25,753 nucleotides of DNA from JAFGSZ01 sp964492185 (GTDB lineage Bacteria > Bacteroidota > Bacteroidia > Bacteroidales > UBA10428). Made by a program: the position numbers and the translations under genes. The notes below the pieces were generated by a model that made no database searches, was not told the origin of the DNA, and was given only the letters and a program-made list of their open reading frames with translations. Positions 7,768 to 16,660 of the stretch are shown piece by piece (position 1 is the first letter of the stretch; the number at the start of each line of letters is the position of its first letter). The stretch spans positions 1-25,753 of the forward strand of contig CAZBJH010000038.1 of assembly GCA_964492185.1 (NCBI GenBank), read 5' to 3'.

Positions 7768-8836
7768 ATCTGTAATAAGCCTGGCAGGCACCTTCGCTGG
7801 ATACCATGCAGGCGCCGACAGGATTTGAGGGTGTACAAACTTTTTTATAAAGGGTACATTCTTCGGGACTCTTCAGTCCTTTTAACACTTCACCGCAGAG
7901 ACAGGCTGAGGGATCTTTTGCTATACGATTTTTGATATTAAAATGGTTCTCCGCGTCAAATAATTCATATTCTCCACGTATCTTCATGCCGCTATCCGGC
8001 AGATCACCCAGTCCCCGCCACCAGTCGCCGCGTGGCCCGAAAACCTGTTCAGTCAGCTCGCGTGCTTTTGGATTTCCCTGTGGCCTGACGATCCTTCTGT
8101 ACTGGATCTCAACAGCAGGTTTATTTTTCTCAAACTGCCTGACCAGCATAAGTATCGATTGAAGTATATCCACAGGTTCAAATCCGGAGATCACTACCGA
8201 CACACCGTATTTTTCAACCAGCGGCTTATACATGTCCGTACCCGTAATTGTGCTCACATGTCCGGGGCCTATATAGCCGTTTATAGGTATGCCTTCATTT
8301 ATCAGTGCCTTCATGGCAGGGGGCATTACTTTATGGGCGCTGTAGATAAAAAAATTATCCACATTTTCTTTTGCTGCCTGGAGTATGGCTACCGCACTTG
8401 AGGGTGTGGTGGTTTCGAATCCTATACCAGCAAAAACAATTTTTTTATCCGGATTTTGCCGTGCCATTTCAAGGGCATCTAGGGTTGAATACACGATCCG
8501 TATATCGGCACCCGAAGCTTTGGCTTCTTCCATGGAGGAGGTGCTTCCGGGTACCCTTATCAGGTCTCCGTATGTTGTAAATATTACATCCGGCTGGTTG
8601 GCTATTGTTATGGCGTTATCAATATAAGCACGTGAGGTAACACAAACCGGGCAGCCCGGTCCGGATATAAGGTGTATGTTCGGGGGCAGGAGGGAGGGAA
8701 TACCGTATTTCCGGATGGCCATAGTGTGCCCTCCGCATATTTCCATTATGCTTATTTCTTTTACGGAAATATTGTGGATCTGCCGGAGAAGACGGTCAAT
8801 AATATCTTTATCCCGGAATTCATCAATAAATCTCAT
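7751..8836 (-). CDS. hypD: Hydrogenase Fe(CN)2CO assembly protein HypD
   Basis: HypD is the iron-sulfur scaffold on which, together with HypC, the Fe(CN)2CO unit is assembled. The 361-residue protein has all the family's marks: CGGHTM (C34), GPGCPVC (C62, C65) in the active-site region, GFETTTPS (139-146), YIGPGHVS (188-195), and a cysteine-rich C-terminus (C312, C314, C327, C334, C343, C351) that carries the [4Fe-4S] cluster. It begins 4 nt after hypC and overlaps hypE, so the three are certainly cotranscribed. The ATG start is unambiguous. Confidence 0.97.
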   Translation of the reverse strand: MRFIDEFRDKDIIDRLLRQIHNISVKEISIMEICGGHTMAIRKYGIPSLLPPNIHLISGPGCPVCVTSRAYIDNAITIANQPDVIFTTYGDLIRVPGSTSSMEEAKASGADIRIVYSTLDALEMARQNPDKKIVFAGIGFETTTPSSAVAILQAAKENVDNFFIYSAHKVMPPAMKALINEGIPINGYIGPGHVSTITGTDMYKPLVEKYGVSVVISGFEPVDILQSILMLVRQFEKNKPAVEIQYRRIVRPQGNPKARELTEQVFGPRGDWWRGLGDLPDSGMKIRGEYELFDAENHFNIKNRIAKDPSACLCGEVLKGLKSPEECTLYKKVCTPSNPVGACMVSSEGACQAYYRYANDE

Positions 8837-8840
8837 AGGC

Positions 8841-9089
8841 TTAACTGGTACTATTGTCTTTGCCGGGAGGTACAGAAACTTCTTCCAGTTCCTGCAGCAG
8901 CTTCAGGGTTTCCTGTGCTTCCTCCTCACTTATCTTTTCCAGTGCGAACCCGGTATGGACCAGCACGTAGTCTCCCTGCTTCACATTTTCTACCATCTGC
9001 AAGCCAATATTTACTACCGTCCCTCCGAGTGAAGCCTGTGCAGTTTCACCCTGGATTTTTATAATTTTAACCGGAATACCCAAACACAT
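8841..9089 (-). CDS. hypC: Hydrogenase maturation chaperone HypC
   Basis: HypC carries the iron unit between HypD and the precursor of the large subunit. This 82-residue protein opens with MCLGIP, whose Cys2 is the essential residue, and has the typical GDYVLVHTGFAL segment (39-50) and an acidic C-terminal helix. The start is fixed by the family's invariant N-terminus. It lies 47 nt after hypF and 4 nt before hypD. A HybG-type paralogue is not seen, so this single chaperone probably serves HoxH. Confidence 0.96.
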   Translation of the reverse strand: MCLGIPVKIIKIQGETAQASLGGTVVNIGLQMVENVKQGDYVLVHTGFALEKISEEEAQETLKLLQELEEVSVPPGKDNSTS

Positions 9090-9136
9090 GTTTTATACTT
9101 TTTTTTTCGATAAAGTTAACTCTTTTCAGCGAATTT

Positions 9137-11398
9137 TCAGTAGACCCTTTTTGCTGCTATTACAAGTTGTCCGAGGGCGATCCCTCCGTCATTACAGGGG
9201 ATTTTCTTATGTGTCAGCACCTTGTAACCCTCTTTGGTCAGCTGCTTTTCCAGCTTCTCAAGCAGATATTTGTTCTGGAACGTACCACCCGACAACGCCA
9301 CTGTATGCAGGCCGGTCTCGCTGGCTATCATTTTTGTGGTTTCCAATACTGAACGGGTAATGGTATTATGAAATTTTGTAGCAATTACAGCCGGTGCCGT
9401 ATTATTTTGCAGATCTTCAACTATTTGACGGATCATGGTTGAAAATGACAAAGTCTTATTAAGTTCAACCGTGTAAGCTTTACTTGTATTTTCGGTTGCC
9501 AGGTTTTCCAGTCTCATAGGTGCCTCAGCATGAAATGAAGTGACCGTGCAGCAATTTATCAGGGCGGCCACTGCATCGAATAGTCGGCCTGCGCTGTCAC
9601 TTAGGGGACAATTGATATTTTTTTCCAGCATCCGCAGTATTATATCAAGCTTTTCCGGATCAAGGGTTTTCAGAAAGGGAAGATCAAGATCCGCAAGCTC
9701 TCTGTCATATATGGTGTAGAGACAGGAAACCGCCGTTCTCCATGGTTCCTCAACGACTTTATCTCCTCCGGGAAGCGGAATATAATCGAAATGGGTTACC
9801 CGGCGGTAGTTTGCCAGATCACAGATCATAAATTCGCTTCCCCAGGTATGCCCGTCATCACCATATCCCGTGCCATCGAAACATATTCCGATCACGGGCT
9901 CATCAATCTGATGTTCAGCCATGCAGGATGCAAGATGTGCATGATGGTGCTGAACCCGGATCACCGGTTTATCCAGCTCCTCTGCATAGCGGGTTGAGAA
10001 ATAATCAGGGTGCATGTCAGCAGCCAGCCATTTGGTTTTAACACGGAAGAGTTTTATAAAGCTTTTTATCGATTCTTCATAAAAATCAAAGGATTTACTG
10101 TTTTTCAGATCTCCGATATGCTGACTGAGTATAGCATCATTTCCTTTTCCCACGCAGAAACAATTTACCAGTTCAGCACCCATGGCTAATATGTTGTCTA
10201 CGCTGAACGGTAGTGATAAGGGTTCCGGCACGTAACCGCGTGATCTTCTGAAAACCCTTTCCTCCCGGTTCATGATCCGTACAACTGAATCATCGGTACG
10301 GTTAACAATATCCCGGTTGTTGGTAAGCACAGCATCTGATACCGGACCGAGCACTTCCATGGCTTCTTTGTTGGCTGTTACAATGGGGTCATCGGACAAA
10401 TTGCCGCTTGTGAGCACTATTGCAGGTGTTTTTAATTGTTCGAAGAGCAAATGATGAAGGGGCATATATGGTAAAAAAGCCCCCAGGGTAGTAAAGCCCA
10501 TATCTGTTTCAGGGGGCAGGTTGTTTTTTGAGTTCAACAGTACTATTGGTCGTCTCCACGAAAGCAATGAACTTTTTTCGTCAGGGGTAACCGAACTGTA
10601 TTGTTTCACGGCGTCAATGTCCCGGAACATAACTGCAAATGGTTTGCCTTCACGTTGTTTTGCTTTACGCAGGCGGGATACTGCATGTTTATCAAGTGCA
10701 TTGCATGCAAAGAAAAACCCTCCCAGTCCTTTAATGGCTACAATCATACCCTTGTCGATCAGGCTACCGGTAGTATATAGTATCTTTTGAAAATCGTTTA
10801 CAGGCTTTCCGTTTATTATAAGTTCATATTCGGGCCCGCAATGATTGCAGGCTATCGGCTGGGCATGAAAACGGCGGTCCGCGATATCCGAATATTCATC
10901 ATTGCAGATTTTACACATGAAAAAATCAGCCATTGAAGTGTTTTTTCTGTCGTAAGGATAATCTTTTATGATGGTGAAACGTGGCCCGCAATTGGTGCAG
11001 TTGATAAAAGGATAATTCAGCCGGTGGGTTTGATGCTTCATATCATTCAGACAATCATCACAAACGGCAATATCCGGACTGACCTCTGATAATATATCAT
11101 TGACATCATGACTTGCCCTGATTGCGAAATCCCTGAAATTCCCGTTCGGCATGATGCTTATATCGATTGCAGAAATATTCATTGCAGGAGGCGCATTACC
11201 TGATAATTCACTGATGAATTGATCTGCCCTGGTATGTTCACCCTCGATCCTGATCATTACACCATCAGTTCTGTTATAAACATAACCCGTAATATGATGT
11301 TTGACTGCAAGGCGGTATACAAAGGGGCGAAATCCGACACCCTGGACACGGCCCTTCACAAACAGCTCTTTTGATATGATACGGTTTTCGTGTTGCAT
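9137..11398 (-). CDS. hypF: Carbamoyltransferase HypF
   Basis: HypF uses carbamoyl phosphate and ATP to carbamoylate the terminal cysteine of HypE, the first step of cyanide-ligand synthesis. The 753 residues contain four modules in the usual order. An acylphosphatase domain comes first (VKGRVQGVGFRPF, R24; N42). Two zinc-finger pairs follow (C113/C116 with C134/C137, and C162/C165 with C184/C187). Next is a YrdC-like domain (about 205-390, with KGLGGF). A Kae1-like domain then carries HHHAH (484-488), FDGTGYGDDG and ALSGGTFQN. Length is normal. It is the first hyp gene, with 340 nt of non-coding DNA before it, where a promoter must lie. Start is ATG. Confidence 0.97.
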   Translation of the reverse strand: MQHENRIISKELFVKGRVQGVGFRPFVYRLAVKHHITGYVYNRTDGVMIRIEGEHTRADQFISELSGNAPPAMNISAIDISIMPNGNFRDFAIRASHDVNDILSEVSPDIAVCDDCLNDMKHQTHRLNYPFINCTNCGPRFTIIKDYPYDRKNTSMADFFMCKICNDEYSDIADRRFHAQPIACNHCGPEYELIINGKPVNDFQKILYTTGSLIDKGMIVAIKGLGGFFFACNALDKHAVSRLRKAKQREGKPFAVMFRDIDAVKQYSSVTPDEKSSLLSWRRPIVLLNSKNNLPPETDMGFTTLGAFLPYMPLHHLLFEQLKTPAIVLTSGNLSDDPIVTANKEAMEVLGPVSDAVLTNNRDIVNRTDDSVVRIMNREERVFRRSRGYVPEPLSLPFSVDNILAMGAELVNCFCVGKGNDAILSQHIGDLKNSKSFDFYEESIKSFIKLFRVKTKWLAADMHPDYFSTRYAEELDKPVIRVQHHHAHLASCMAEHQIDEPVIGICFDGTGYGDDGHTWGSEFMICDLANYRRVTHFDYIPLPGGDKVVEEPWRTAVSCLYTIYDRELADLDLPFLKTLDPEKLDIILRMLEKNINCPLSDSAGRLFDAVAALINCCTVTSFHAEAPMRLENLATENTSKAYTVELNKTLSFSTMIRQIVEDLQNNTAPAVIATKFHNTITRSVLETTKMIASETGLHTVALSGGTFQNKYLLEKLEKQLTKEGYKVLTHKKIPCNDGGIALGQLVIAAKRVY

Positions 11399-11738
11399 GC
11401 TGAATGTGCACTATTCTTCTGCAAAAATCATGAATTTTTATCGTGTCTAATTTAAGTATTATTTACCTAATATCTAATGAACGTAACTTCACGTACAATC
11501 GAACTTCTGAGCAGATACAGAAGATTACCCGGTAAATAAAAATATTTAAAGGGCATCCCTATTTTTCTCATGATACGGCCAGGCTCCTTAATCATACTAT
11601 GGTACAGGTACTTAGGCGTGGGTGCTGAACGGTCTTTCTGTTAATCACAGAAGGGATACAGTGTAAGCGAATTAAAATATTATCATATGGTCGGAGGAGA
11701 CCGGGTATTTTATCAGGCTGTGAACTGAATAAGGACTT
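11399..11738. other. Gene-poor stretch between hypF and alanine dehydrogenase
   Basis: Both flanking genes read leftward, so this region should hold the hypF promoter and the end of the ald transcript. No convincing promoter consensus or terminator was identified. A small minus-strand open frame from an ATG at 11595 to a TAG at 11467 encodes 42 residues with a plausible composition (IGMPFKYFYLPGNLLYLLRS). The frame remains open upstream to about 11640. It could be the tail of a decayed gene or chance, and no family was recognised. Confidence 0.4.
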
Positions 11739-12851
11739 TTACAACCATTTGTCAATCGAATCACAGGGAATGTCGAATGCCCCGGCAACATTTGGGTAAA
11801 CGCATTTTCCTTTATAAGTATTAACCCCAAGCTTAACAGCTTTTGAATGTTTACATGCTCCTTCCAGTCCCATTTCAGCGATCATAATACCGTAGGGCAG
11901 TGTGGTACTGGTAAGTGCATTTGTTGAGCTCAGTGCCACTGCTCCCGGCATGTTGGCCACTCCGTAATGTACCACATCATCAACTACATATACCGGATCA
12001 TCGTGTGTAGTGGGATGAATAGTTTCCACACATCCTCCCTGGTCTACGGCAACATCCACTATAACAGCTCCTTTTTTCATGATCTTAAGATGTTCACGGG
12101 TAACCAGCACGGGTGCTTTTGCACCGGGCAGCAGAACCGCACCGATAAGCAGGTCACATTTTTTCAGTATGAATTCAATATTGGCATCTGTGCTGTACAG
12201 TGTGGTGATACGTGAACCGAAAATATCGTCAAGATAAGATAAACGACTGGCGTTGATATCAATTATCGTCACATCGGCACCTATTCCAGTGGCAATTTTA
12301 CAGGCATTGGTTCCTACAACACCGCCACCGATGATACCTATTATTCCCCGGCTCACTCCCGGAACACCTCCAAGCAGAACACCACGGCCGCCGAATGTCT
12401 TTTCAAGGTATTTGGCACCTTCCTGAACTGACAGTCTTCCGGCTATCTCACTCATGGGCTGCAGGCAGGGAAGATGACCTTCCTCTTCCTCGATAGTCTC
12501 ATATGCCACTGCTTTAATACGTTTTTTCATCAGGATATTGGTTAGCCTGCGATTGGCTGCCAGATGAAGATATGTAAAAAGTATCTGGTCTTCATGGAAT
12601 AAATCATATTCTTCAGGAAGGGGTTCTTTCACTTTGATGATCATATCGGAATTATCATAGATAGTCTTCACATCGGATACTATCTCGGCACCGGCTTCCT
12701 TGTATAAAATGTCTTCAAATCCGGCTTCCGTGCCGGCTTTTTGCTGGATCTTTACCTGATGGCCTCTTGAAACATATGCTTTCACATCGGAAGGGGTTAA
12801 GCCAACCCGGTATTCATGTGGTTTGATTTCTTTAACACAGCCAATTCTCAT
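11739..12851 (-). CDS. ald: Alanine dehydrogenase
   Basis: The enzyme reversibly converts L-alanine, NAD+ and water to pyruvate, ammonia and NADH in the cytoplasm. The ATG at 12851 gives 370 aa beginning MRIGCVKEIK, the family's usual start. A TTG at 12857 would add two residues. Catalytic and binding residues fall at the standard positions: R15, K75, H96, D270 and N300. The Rossmann motif is GGGVVG (175-180), with an acidic residue at D198 for the NAD ribose. It lies between the hyp operon and the divergent hox genes. It may serve as another NADH sink that makes alanine, or as an alanine-utilising step (inference from context). Confidence 0.96.
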   Translation of the reverse strand: MRIGCVKEIKPHEYRVGLTPSDVKAYVSRGHQVKIQQKAGTEAGFEDILYKEAGAEIVSDVKTIYDNSDMIIKVKEPLPEEYDLFHEDQILFTYLHLAANRRLTNILMKKRIKAVAYETIEEEEGHLPCLQPMSEIAGRLSVQEGAKYLEKTFGGRGVLLGGVPGVSRGIIGIIGGGVVGTNACKIATGIGADVTIIDINASRLSYLDDIFGSRITTLYSTDANIEFILKKCDLLIGAVLLPGAKAPVLVTREHLKIMKKGAVIVDVAVDQGGCVETIHPTTHDDPVYVVDDVVHYGVANMPGAVALSSTNALTSTTLPYGIMIAEMGLEGACKHSKAVKLGVNTYKGKCVYPNVAGAFDIPCDSIDKWL

Positions 12852-13119
12852 ATTCAAAAAGGTTTAAATGTTTATCCTGCATGAATAATACAGGTTTATA
12901 AATTTACAATAAAAGAAAGGAATTATTCCTTCACTATTTATGATTTTGATCAGCTATCAATTCACAAATTATGAACAGATTTCAAGAATTAATTATTGAA
13001 AATGAAAAAATATTGTCGTATATTAATCCGGCATTGATATATTAAACAATAGTACTAAAGAATCTTGCAGTTCGTTTTTTAGTTTAATTTTTATTTAAGT
13101 ATTGAACATTATAAATATC

Positions 13120-13125
13120 AGGAGG
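13120..13125 (+). promoter_or_regulatory. Strong Shine-Dalgarno AGGAGG
   Basis: AGGAGG sits 6 nt before the ATG at 13132. It decides the start of the zinc-ribbon gene over an in-frame TTG at 13102. It stands out because most genes in this window lack a recognisable ribosome-binding site. Confidence 0.75.
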
Positions 13126-13131
13126 CTTGTT

Positions 13132-13557
13132 ATGACAAAAAAATTAATATCCCTGAAGGTAGAGTGCCCCCACTGTAATAAATCCTTAATGGATTATACC
13201 CGGTTTCTGAATTCCAAGCCCAGTATTAAATTACACATTGTTCATGGGGGACAGGAAGGTACCATTAACTTGTGTTCTGCTTATGGATGCTATGACAAAG
13301 AAAGCAACATCGATCTTATAGATAATGAAATTGTAAATTTGACCTGCCCTTATTGTAAAAAAGATCTTGCCGGTTCTTCATTTTGCAGAAAATGTAATGC
13401 TCCGATCGTTGATTTTAACCTTAGTAAAGGAGGTATGGTACATGTTTGTTCACGTATAGGTTGTACAAATCATTATGTTTCATTTGATGATATCTATGAT
13501 ACATTAACCAATTTCTATCAGGAGTACGGTTATGGTGCTGATGAGCATGATTTTTAG
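13132..13557 (+). CDS. Uncharacterised duplicated zinc-ribbon protein
   Basis: I do not recognise this 141-residue protein. It consists of two similar halves. Half one has CPHC (C12, C15), a GG pair (39-40) and LCSAYGC (C48, C53). Half two has CPYC (C72, C75), an extra CRKC pair (C85, C88), GG (100-101) and VCSRIGC (C106, C111). The CPxC ... GG ... CSxxGC pattern suggests two zinc-ribbon or rubredoxin-like metal sites, with a third CxxC only in the second half. No signal peptide or membrane segment is present, so it is probably cytoplasmic. It sits between the divergent ald gene and the hox genes, 268 nt before hoxF, so it need not share their transcript. A role in hydrogenase expression or assembly is only a guess from position. 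Confidence 0.75.
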   Translation: MTKKLISLKVECPHCNKSLMDYTRFLNSKPSIKLHIVHGGQEGTINLCSAYGCYDKESNIDLIDNEIVNLTCPYCKKDLAGSSFCRKCNAPIVDFNLSKGGMVHVCSRIGCTNHYVSFDDIYDTLTNFYQEYGYGADEHDF

Positions 13558-13709
13558 AATTAATGCTTGAATACCAGGATACATTTAAGTAAGGAAGTAC
13601 TTTTGTTTTTTTGTTATCTTTTTTACACTATACAGCTCTCCAATTTATAAAGTTACATGATCATTAACCTTTGATTTATACTTATAATCATTCTAAATAT
13701 TTTGTTCGG

Positions 13710-13741
13710 TTTGTATATATTTATTTTTAGTTCTACTTTAG
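13710..13741 (+). promoter_or_regulatory. Candidate Bacteroidetes-type promoter for the hox genes
   Basis: TTTG at 13710-13713 (-33 element) is followed after 20 nt by TACTTTAG at 13734-13741, which matches the Bacteroidetes -7 consensus TAnnTTTG at all but one defined position. Transcription would start near 13748, leaving a leader of about 78 nt before hoxF. The region is A+T-rich, so a chance match is possible. Confidence 0.35.
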
Positions 13742-13825
13742 TTGTGAATGAATTAACAAATTGAAATATATCAATACCTGTTCATTATTTTTATTCTGAC
13801 ACCTTTTTTAATAAAACATTTCGGA

Positions 13826-15628
13826 ATGAGAGACAGCATTATTAAGATCATTGAAAAATACGGTAAAGACAAAACAAGGCTGATGGATATCCTCATTGAT
13901 ATTCAGGCCGGATCCGGTTATATACCTGCTGAAGCCGTGACACAAATAGCAAATGATTTAAACATGTCGGAGGTGGATGTTGAACAAACATTATCGTTTT
14001 ATCATTTTTTTTCAGTTAAACCCACCGGTAAATACGCTATATATTTAAATAACAGTGTTGTTGCCCATATGATGGGTATGGATGAGGTGGCCAAGACATT
14101 TAAACATGAATTGGGCATAGATTTCGGACAGGTGACCCCGGACGGTCAGGTGGGTTTATATGAGACTTCGTGTATAGGAATGAATGACCAGGAGCCCGCG
14201 GCTATAATCAATAACCTGATCTTTACACGCTTAACCCCCTTCCGGGCCAAGGAGATCATTCGTGACATCAAGGATGGAAAGGCGGTTGAGGAAATGTTTG
14301 CTGCAGGGTACGGTGACGGGGCCAATGCTTCGGATCTGGTCCGCTCTGTAGTGTCGAATAATATTCGAAAAAAGGGTCCTGTGCTTGATCCGGATTACAA
14401 AGTAGGACAGGCCATTAAGAAAATCATCAAGATGTCGCCCCAGCAGGTCATCGAAGAGGTGAAGCATTCCAATATCCGGGGCCGTGGTGGAGCCGGTTTT
14501 CCTACCGGACTTAAATGGGAGTTTTGCCGTAATGCTGAAGGCAGTGAGAAATATATATTTTGCAACGCGGATGAAGGAGAACCCGGAACTTTTAAAGACC
14601 GTGTGATCCTAACCGAGCGTCCCAGGCTGATTTTCGAAGGTATGGTTATCGCCGGGTATGCGGTTGGTGCGACTGAGGGTATTCTGTATATACGGTATGA
14701 ATATAAATATCTGCAACAATATCTCGAGAAAATTTTGCAGAAAGCCAGGGAAAAGAATTACCTCGGGAAAAATATCGGCGGCAAAAAGGGATTTGATTTT
14801 GATATCCGCATACAGTTTGGGGCCGGAGCCTATGTTTGTGGTGAAGAATCCGCTCTTATTGAGTCTGCTGAAGGAAAACGCGGTGAACCGCGTGACAGGC
14901 CGCCTTTCCCTGTAGAAAAGGGATATCGTGATAAGCCTACAGTCGTGAATAACGTTGAAACACTCTGTTCTGTTGTTAAGGTTATGCTGAACGGTGGAGA
15001 GTGGTACAAATCATTTGGCACCAACGAATCTACCGGCACGAAATTACTTTGTATTTCGGGTGATTGCCGTTTCCCGGGTGTGTACGAAGTAGCCTGGGGA
15101 TTTTCAGTCAGTGATATACTGGATATGGTAGGGGCTATGAGGGATGATGTGCAGGCTGTTCAGGTGGGTGGACCATCCGGGGCGCTTATTGCACCAAATG
15201 AATTTAACCGCACGCTGGGATATGAAGATCTGGCAACCGGGGGTTCTTTAATCATTTTCAGCAAGCATCGCGATTTGCTTCAGGATGTGGTATTGAATTT
15301 CACCGAATTTTTTATTGAAGAATCCTGTGGTAGTTGCTCTACATGCAGGATCATACCATCAATCCTGAGAAATACCCTGGTAAAAATACTTGATGCAAGA
15401 GGTGTTGCTCAGGATCTGGAAGATATGGCCGAATGGTCCAAAATTTTGAAAGCCAGTCGTTGCGGGCTGGGGCAGACCGCGGCCAACCCGGTATTGTCGA
15501 GCTTAAAGAATTTCAGACATTTATACGAGGAAAAGATTCAGAAAGATAAGATTTTTGACAGTGGATTCGACCTTAGTAGCGCTGTTAAAGAAGCTTGCGA
15601 GGTTACGAACAGGATCCCGAACATTTAG
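13826..15628 (+). CDS. hoxF: NAD-reducing [NiFe] hydrogenase diaphorase subunit HoxF
   Basis: HoxF binds FMN and NAD(H) and exchanges electrons with HoxU. The 600-residue product fuses a NuoE-like domain (1-150) to a NuoF-like domain (about 185-575), the size and layout of proteobacterial HoxF. The NuoF part is complete: GRGGAGFPTG (219-228), NADEGEPGTFKDR (247-259), GAGAYVCGEESALI (332-345) and a [4Fe-4S] site (C501, C504, C507, C546). In the NuoE-like part, three of the four [2Fe-2S] ligand positions are not cysteine. The first loop reads YLNNSVVAHMMG and the second TSCIGMNDQEP, leaving only C116, so this domain cannot bind the normal cluster. Unlike HydB, it has no C-terminal ferredoxin domain. 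No separate hoxE is present. Start is ATG. Confidence 0.93.
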   Translation: MRDSIIKIIEKYGKDKTRLMDILIDIQAGSGYIPAEAVTQIANDLNMSEVDVEQTLSFYHFFSVKPTGKYAIYLNNSVVAHMMGMDEVAKTFKHELGIDFGQVTPDGQVGLYETSCIGMNDQEPAAIINNLIFTRLTPFRAKEIIRDIKDGKAVEEMFAAGYGDGANASDLVRSVVSNNIRKKGPVLDPDYKVGQAIKKIIKMSPQQVIEEVKHSNIRGRGGAGFPTGLKWEFCRNAEGSEKYIFCNADEGEPGTFKDRVILTERPRLIFEGMVIAGYAVGATEGILYIRYEYKYLQQYLEKILQKAREKNYLGKNIGGKKGFDFDIRIQFGAGAYVCGEESALIESAEGKRGEPRDRPPFPVEKGYRDKPTVVNNVETLCSVVKVMLNGGEWYKSFGTNESTGTKLLCISGDCRFPGVYEVAWGFSVSDILDMVGAMRDDVQAVQVGGPSGALIAPNEFNRTLGYEDLATGGSLIIFSKHRDLLQDVVLNFTEFFIEESCGSCSTCRIIPSILRNTLVKILDARGVAQDLEDMAEWSKILKASRCGLGQTAANPVLSSLKNFRHLYEEKIQKDKIFDSGFDLSSAVKEACEVTNRIPNI

Positions 15629-15781
15629 TACATAATTGGCTTTGCCGGGATAAAGGTTCGGTTTTCGGTGCCATGCATGTGCCTTAAACCTGACACATGA
15701 AAAAGGCAGGACAGGTAGTTAATAATATTAAATAAGAATTGGCAAGAATAACTTTTTATAAGATTTAATAGTTTATCCGAT

Positions 15782-16492
15782 ATGAACAAGATCGTAAAAA
15801 TTACCATTGATGGTGTGGAGTGCATGTCAGAACGCGGCCAGCACATTATTGATGCAGCAAAAGAAAATGGTATATATATACCGTCTCTCTGTAACTTTCC
15901 GGGTGTTAGTCCCAAGGGCAGTTGCAGGATATGTACGGTAAGGGTGAACGGTAAATTAATGACTTCATGCACCACACCTGTTTCAGAGGGAATGCAGATT
16001 GAAAACAATGTGGATGATATTAATGAATTAAGAAAATCCATTATTGAATTATTGTTTGTAGAAGGAAATCATTTTTGCCCCGGCTGCGAAAAGAGCGGCA
16101 GTTGTGAATTACAGGCACTTGCCTACAGGTTCAGGATTGCTGTCCCACGCTATCCCTATTTCTTTCCCGTAAGAAAGGTGGATGCTTCCCATCCAAGGAT
16201 CATTAAGGAGCAGAACCGGTGTATACTTTGCAAAAGGTGCATCCGCGGGATCAAAGATGACAAAGGAAGGAGTATTTTTGCATATCGAAGGCGCAGCAGC
16301 CGTGTTGAAGTAGGTGTCGATTCAAAGTTGGGAAAAGAGCTCACAAAGGAGCGGGCTGAGAAAGCAATGGAAATTTGCCCTGTCGGTTCCATACTGGTTA
16401 AAGAAAAAGGTTTCAGTACACCCATGGGCGCGCGTAAATTTGACCATAAACCCATCGGTAGTGATATAGAAGATTTATCGATTGTAAAATAG
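15782..16492 (+). CDS. hoxU: NAD-reducing [NiFe] hydrogenase diaphorase subunit HoxU
   Basis: HoxU is the iron-sulfur wire between HoxF and HoxY and resembles the N-terminal part of NuoG. In 236 residues it carries a [2Fe-2S] domain (C37, C48, C51, C63). A His-Cys [4Fe-4S] site follows, with the short HoxU spacing NHFCPGC (H97, C99, C102, C108). Near the C-terminus is a ferredoxin-like site with C147, C150, C153 and a distant C199 in ICPVG. HydA's counterpart domain has two complete ferredoxin clusters, so the second one is reduced here, as expected for HoxU. It starts 153 nt after hoxF. That gap holds a short dyad (CATGTG 15676-15681, CACATG 15694-15699). A 240-nt repeat-containing gap separates it from hoxY. 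Confidence 0.93.
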   Translation: MNKIVKITIDGVECMSERGQHIIDAAKENGIYIPSLCNFPGVSPKGSCRICTVRVNGKLMTSCTTPVSEGMQIENNVDDINELRKSIIELLFVEGNHFCPGCEKSGSCELQALAYRFRIAVPRYPYFFPVRKVDASHPRIIKEQNRCILCKRCIRGIKDDKGRSIFAYRRRSSRVEVGVDSKLGKELTKERAEKAMEICPVGSILVKEKGFSTPMGARKFDHKPIGSDIEDLSIVK

Positions 16493-16516
16493 TATCATTA
16501 TGAATTTGCTAATTAA

Positions 16517-16637
16517 TGTCTGTCCATAAAGTCCCATTTGCCGCGTTACGCTTGTCCGAAAATTGCTCATTTACGACTGGTAAACTCCGCATTTTCGGAC
16601 TGCGCAAGCCTTGCAAATGAAACTTTATGAACAGACA
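16517..16637. repeat. 121-nt hairpin (MITE-like) inside the hox operon
   Basis: The outer ends TGTCTGT (16517-16523) and ACAGACA (16631-16637) are perfect complements, and the pairing continues inward: CATAAAGT with ACTTTATG, CATTTGC with GCAAATG, CCGAAAAT with ATTTTCGG, and an apical TTTAC/GTAAA stem. Nearly the whole element therefore folds into one long imperfect hairpin. No clear target-site duplication is visible at the edges. It sits between hoxU and hoxY, genes that must be co-expressed. It may be a mobile-derived repeat or an RNA processing or attenuation structure. Confidence 0.75.
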
Positions 16638-16660
16638 CATGGCACATTAAACATTTTGTC

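Noticed and set aside
7768..7791. GTG start for hypE at 7791
   Set aside because: It would add eight residues before an ATG, with a longer overlap with hypD. The family starts close to the LLGHGSGGK motif, so an ATG at 7767 or 7761 is preferred.
12852..12857. TTG start for alanine dehydrogenase two codons upstream
   Set aside because: The ATG at 12851 gives the standard MRIG N-terminus and places R15, K75, H96, D270 and N300 at the usual numbers.
13826..15628. Complex I NuoF as an alternative to HoxF
   Set aside because: The NuoE-NuoF fusion, the following hoxU/Y/H/W genes and the absence of other nuo genes identify it as HoxF.
15625..16041. 138-codon minus-strand open frame
   Set aside because: It overlaps the hoxF-hoxU gap and the antisense of the HoxU [2Fe-2S] domain. 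HoxU is clearly the real gene.
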